In this document: piece after piece, positions 60,301-64,000 of the stretch
Layout: each line of letters starts with the position of its first letter
Numbering within the stretch: the first letter of the stretch is position 1
Source: Scleropages formosus
Taxonomy: Eukaryota; Chordata; Actinopteri; Osteoglossiformes; Osteoglossidae
DNA: 64,000 bases
Reading direction: 5' to 3'
Assembly (NCBI RefSeq): GCF_900964775.1
Contig: NC_041827.1
Span: 17,914,707 to 17,978,706 of the forward strand
Program-made: the position numbers and the translations under genes
Notes under the pieces: model-generated
The model's database searches: none
Seen by the model: the letters and a program-made list of their open reading frames with translations, nothing else
What the model was told of the DNA's origin: nothing

Positions 60301-62864
60301 AGATGTGGTGGATAGTAGGTGATGATTGCAGTGTCACAGGTTTACACCCCAGGTAGAAAATTACTTCAGCTTTAAATTCAATGATACATATAGTACCCTT
60401 CACACTTTCATAAGCTGGAAAATGGAACAAGATGAATAACCCCACAACTGATGAATCTATGCACCTAGAAAAATTGACCATCTACCCAGCATAAACTGAT
60501 CTACAGACTAACTTGCTATTAACCATTTGAGGTTTATCCTCTCCACAAGTCAAAGGAACATTTATGAAGCCATGAATGTTTTTGTTTTTACCTAACATGC
60601 CACAGGCTCAGCTATCTGTTCCAGGTGAAGACCATGAAGGATGCTGTCCATGGCGAACTGTTCCCCTCAGCTGAGATGATTCTTAGCATGAGCAAGGAGT
60701 TTGGAATCATTCCGCTGAAGAAACAGCAGGAGGAGGTGGTTGTGGTTAGGTGTGAGATGCAGGAGTCTCCTCTGAAAACTACAGAAAAGTTAGGTGAGCC
60801 AGCAGACACCTCCCTCAATGACAACATGGAGTTGATGGAAGATAATGAAGAGGAGCAGCACCACGTGGAGACTAAAGACATCATTGAGGTAGTCTCAGTT
60901 TCCTTGTAGTTCTTTGTGGCTCAAGACATAAACTAGCCAACAGCTAGAAGAAATGGGTGGCCTTCAAAATGAACAGCTCTGTTGCTTTTTTTTCTCTATG
61001 ATTAAGGGAAACATTGAGGAGGTACATCTAGCAAACTTGAAGATGGAGAAGCCCAAGCTAACTGACACAGACAGCTCAAAGACAGAGAAGCCCAAACCAG
61101 CTGACACAGACAGCCTGAAGATGGAGAAGTCCAAACCAGCTGACATAGACAGCCTGAAGATGGAGAAGCCCAAACCAGCTGACACAGACAGCCTGAAGAT
61201 GGAGAAGTCCAAACCAGCTGACATAGACAGCCTGAAGATGGAGAAGCCCAAGCCAGCTGAGGCAGAAGCTCAGCTACCTGTAGATAATGTGGTGCCCAAT
61301 TACAACATGACTCAGTCAGAAAACTGCACCCAACAGGCTTGGGAACTGCTGCGTAAGAAAATGGCAAAGGTTCACAGTACTTTCTCTGCTACCCTTCCTG
61401 CAGATTATCATCTGATTTTAGGCCCATAAAACACATATGGTCTCTAGTAGTTATGAGAGGCCCTCATGTAGGTTTGCGTATTTCCAGGGATACCACTCCA
61501 CCACAGTGGCTTCTGTGGATGCTGATGTGGAGCAGAGGTCCTTGGAGGTCAGGTCCAAAGCCACTCGGCACACCCGTGAAAGCTTTGTGTTACCTGGATT
61601 CAGGAGCAGTATGGATTCCAACAAACATCCCCTGAAGCCCGATGAGGCCCGCATAGAAGAGCTGAGACAGGTCCTGTCTGCCTCCAAAGTATCCTTCACT
61701 GAGTAATAGTTAACTTTGATAGACAGGTGGGACTGTTTATGGGCATTCCTGAGCGTTTAGACAAAGGGATCGGGTTTAACTAGCACTACCTTCCCAGGGC
61801 TCCTCCCAGTGTAGTGACCCACCCGGCTCAGGGTATTGAGTGTCCTGCTCTGAGACGTGGCTAATGCTGAATTATGGAGCTTTTCTCAATGGCACTAAGA
61901 TGTTTTGGTTTCCCACAGCTCTGTGCAATCCGCTCATCCTATGGTTTAGTGTTGGTTTTAAAGTGTGGAGCCTGCTTAAACAATTAAACGTGACGTTTGA
62001 GGGCCGCTGTAATTTAATCTGCACAGGAGCCAACAGTGCCAGCAGCGTCCAACAGTGTTTAATGACGTCACTTATTCCATTCCCCCCTTGAAGCTATACA
62101 ATGTTCTCTCCCCTCTATCAACTGTCTTCCACGACTTTGGGTGGGATGAGGAACGACAAGTTGCAGAGGCTTAACCTGATCGGCGTGCTGTATGTCAAAG
62201 CCACAGAAATGGCCCCGCATCCAGTGGTTTCCATTCTCACACGTGGGGTGTTCATTCTGTCGGCGTCTGCCATGTCTCCTCTGCCTGCAGCCTTGGAAGG
62301 AGAACATACTTCACAGCAATATTTTGAGGCCCACGCTCACGAGAGACACGTGGCCCTGGTCCAAGCGTTTCGAAGACTTCAATCTGTACAAAAAACCATC
62401 CGGGTTCTTTGACTCCGAGGTTCCTGTCACCATCCACCTGGCTGGTAAGGCTCCGGATGATGCCTGAATCACTCTGATTACATTCAGTCTCAAAAAGAAC
62501 AGAATCCAAAGTTGCAAAAGGGTTGTTTCATACCAACATTCTAACCAAGCTCTGCATTCCTGTTTCATCCCGATTGTGTTCAAACTGTCATTTACTCATG
62601 AAAAAGTGTTGCACTGTCTGTGTTGAGTCTTTGTGCGTAACCCTCCTCCCAGGGGAGTTGCTACAGCAAGAGCAGCGGGAGGCGGCTAAGGTGCAGTACA
62701 GCCGCTGGCTCAGGAAGGTGCTCCCTAGTGAGGCTTCTTTGGGGCAAGGGCCTGTCCCAGAGTTCAAGTGCCACATGGTACATGGGGAGTCTGGAAAACT
62801 AGGGGACTTGCTGAAGGACAAGCCCATGAAGTACTCACTGAGGACGCCGGGGCTGGAACTCAAG
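50883..62864 (+). CDS. cfap92: CFAP92 (KIAA1257-like) DUF4550 protein, 16 recognised exons, 3' end unresolved
   Basis: Proposed exons: 50883-51003, 51397-51813, 52632-52846, 53908-54127, 54528-54665, 54890-55004, 55757-55970, 56816-56996, 58734-58918, 59042-59934, 60081-60275, 60606-60888, 61007-61369, 61488-61670, 62291-62444 and 62653-62864. Phases agree throughout, giving 1363 codons. Exons 2-4 form the DUF4550 region ([44 protein letters not shown]). Exons 9-10 hold a C2-like segment ([35 protein letters not shown]-type). Exon 13 has a 13-residue tandem repeat. The C-terminal blocks [30 protein letters not shown] and PEFKCHM recall human KIAA1257. The last border looks like a GC donor (AAG|GCAAGG), so at least one more exon is expected; reading through gives a stop at about 63009. 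Less certain: exon 1, the exon 7 donor and the GTTCAC donor of exon 13. The product is a putative cilia/flagella protein. Confidence 0.85.
52072..52282 (+). repeat. SINE family A copy with perfect 10-bp target-site duplication
   Basis: Head GGGGGGTGCGGTGGCTCGAC, box B GGCTCGAGTCC, body through GGGACAAGCGGTTTCAGACA and a TG tail. TGATATAGAC flanks it at 52062-52071 and 52283-52292. CFAP92 intron 2. Confidence 0.93.
54256..54291. repeat. (GT)n microsatellite in CFAP92 intron 4
   Basis: About 17 GT units without a recognisable SINE body beside them. Confidence 0.9.
56100..56453 (+). repeat. Family D SINE-like repeat, full-length copy
   Basis: GGGCAGCATGGTGGCACGGC head, box B GGGTTTGATC, GTGGAGTTTGCATGTTCTCC, TTTCCTCCCACAGTCCAAAG, GTGTGAGTGACAGAGAGAGT, GGGCTGATAACACTACATAG and the tail GCTTTGGAGAAAAGCGTCTG followed by CTAAATAAATGTAAA. 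CFAP92 intron 7. Confidence 0.85.
57335..57567 (-). repeat. (CA)n plus a partial family D-like repeat
   Basis: About 15 CA units (57359-57390) are followed by AGGAAACCAGAGCACCTGGA and GGAAACCCACGTGAACACAG, the box B complement CATTCGAACCCAGG and GCTACCCGCTGTGCCACTGC. This is related to the head half of family D without the shared tail. CFAP92 intron 8. Confidence 0.65.
58919..59041 (+). other. 123-bp CFAP92 intron, length divisible by 3 and free of in-frame stops
   Basis: Donor AAG|GTGCTT and acceptor CCCAG|GAAAAG border it. Retention would add 41 residues (hydrophobic and Cys-containing) between FHVLK and [10 protein letters not shown]. The family alignment I remember favours removal. Confidence 0.6.
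61043..61276 (+). repeat. Coding minisatellite in CFAP92: six 39-bp units (13 residues)
   Basis: Units begin at 61043, 61082, 61121, 61160, 61199 and 61238 and encode versions of [13 protein letters not shown]. Units 3 and 5 ([13 protein letters not shown]) and units 2 and 4 (.[12 protein letters not shown]) alternate, so the array is partly a duplicated 78-bp dimer. The first and last units are degenerate. Expected to be length-polymorphic. Confidence 0.93.
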
Positions 62865-63738
62865 GCAAGGCCCAGGGTTTGGGTTCAGGGTTCGAGGGAA
62901 ATGCGATGCATGCTGTCCATGTGGGCATCTCTTTGTGGTCCGCTTGCTGTTCTGTGGACATGTGAAAAACGACTGGCCGTTCCCTTCATGTGTTTTACAG
63001 CTAAAGTGTAATCATGAACATATGCTGGCCTTACTTCACTGTTGAAACACGAAAACGTTGCACGCATATGTCGATCGGGGAGCGACCGAGGACTTTAGCC
63101 CCTCAAATCTCAATTATCCACGGATGTGGGGGTGGGGGGAAACACCAATGTGTTCCCCTTGTGCTCCACTGTGAGGAGCTCCTCTGTTCAGGATGTTGCT
63201 GTACTGCTCTGGCCATGCCTGCAGAGCCAAACACTCATCACGTTCCATTTTAATAATGAGCAAATGCTGTTAGCAACATGTGCAGTATAACTTAAGACGG
63301 CAGAACTACAGAAAACATGTGGCTCCATGTCCTCCTAGTTCCCCTGTAGCAGTTCACACACATGTAGGATGCCTTAGTGATGCTTTGCACTCACTTTCCT
63401 GTCTAGCTTGTCCACATAGACTCAGACTTTGGACTGATACTGTACACAACACAAACACAGTACTGGGTGACTTACAGTGACACTGGGTGACATCTCTAAC
63501 TACCACCCATGGGTTCAAAGTGTCTTGGGTTCTTCATGTCGAGGAATTCAACCTCAGGGCCTGGCACAACAGGTGGAGATTCTCATCACTATACTGAGGA
63601 CCAGTTACTACTTTGACTTTTAACCACATCCAACATGTTTTCAATGCACCAGAACATTAGTTTTAGTTTTACAATGCATGTAATGGTTTTTTAAAAAAAA
63701 AAAAAAGAAAAAAAAGAAAAAAAAAGACTCGCCTTAAT
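62865..63738. other. Region after the last recognised CFAP92 exon
   Basis: Probably the next CFAP92 intron. I found no convincing further coding exon. It holds a short G-rich stretch (63126-63140), a degraded SINE-like fragment at about 63470-63600 and an A-rich run (63694-63725). Confidence 0.4.
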
Positions 63739-63946
63739 GGGGGGTGTGGTAGCGCAGTGGGTTTGGCCTGTGCCTGCTCTCTGGTGGGTCTGAGGTTCGA
63801 GTCCTGCTTGGGGTGCCTTGCTATGGACTGGCGTCCTGTTCTGGGTGTGTCCCCTCCCCCTCTAGCCTTGTGCCCTGTGTTGCCGGGTTATGCTCCGGCT
63901 TGCCGCGACCCCCCTTGGGACAAGCGGCTTCAGTCAGGGCGTGTGT
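63739..63946 (+). repeat. SINE family A copy at the window end
   Basis: Head GGGTGTGGTAGCGCAGTGGG, box B GGTTCGAGTCC, and a body ending GGGACAAGCGGCTTCAGTCA with a very short TG tail. The flanks are ACTCGCCTTAAT (63727-63738) and ACTCACTTTAAT (63947-63958), two differences in 12. Confidence 0.92.
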
Positions 63947-64000
63947 ACTCACTTTAATCCTGTTACTTTTTATATGGGACATTTCTGTAGTGAATATCTT

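Noticed and set aside
61007-61352. Strong GTAAGA donor at 61353 inside CFAP92 exon 13
   Set aside because: Its phase gives an early stop when joined to the next exon. The weaker donor after 61369 keeps the conserved frame.

Overview
The window looks like ordinary nuclear DNA from a ray-finned fish. It contains intron-rich protein genes with GT-AG (and two probable GC-AG) splice sites, CpG-rich first exons, convergent gene pairs, and a heavy load of tRNA-derived SINEs, LINE 3' ends, microsatellites and long homopolymer runs. The abundant SINE with a GGTGGCGCAGTGGG head and a (TG)n tail makes me think of a bony-tongue (arowana-like) fish, but that rests on memory and is weak. Everything was read by eye: exon borders come from splice motifs, reading phase and remembered homologues, not from alignments.

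Layout. 1-81: probable last coding codons of an unidentified gene on the + strand, with a possible poly(A) signal at 338-343. 1911-14382 (+): HDHD5 (CECR5), 8 coding exons, 431 aa. About 15560-16010: remnant of an L2-like LINE reverse transcriptase. 18294-22103 (-): RAB43, 3 exons, 208 aa, convergent with HDHD5. 22.1-27.6 kb: gene-free, dense in SINEs. 27941-33483 (+): NUF2, 13 coding exons, 454 aa, with an untranslated first exon near 27.6 kb. 34587-46823 (-): EFCC1, 8 exons, 625 aa, its poly(A) signal only about 100 bp from that of NUF2. 46.8-50.9 kb: gene-free spacer between two divergent genes. 50883-62864 and probably beyond (+): CFAP92 (KIAA1257-like, DUF4550), 16 recognised exons joining in frame to 1363 codons with the 3' end unresolved. 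The end of the window is repeats.

The genes do not form an operon. RAB43 is a Golgi/ER-Golgi trafficking GTPase, NUF2 a kinetochore subunit, HDHD5 a HAD-family protein of probable mitochondrial location, and EFCC1 and CFAP92 are poorly characterised, CFAP92 being a putative ciliary protein. From memory, the head-to-head EFCC1/CFAP92 pair with RAB43 nearby matches human 3q21.3, while HDHD5 and NUF2 lie elsewhere in human. I found no new multi-gene system. The points most worth a second look are a 54-bp perfect palindrome with no spacer, a near-consensus CDE-CHR cell-cycle element at the NUF2 start, a 13-residue coding minisatellite in CFAP92, an in-frame stop-free 123-bp intron in CFAP92, GC-AG introns, and several SINE families sharing one 3' tail.
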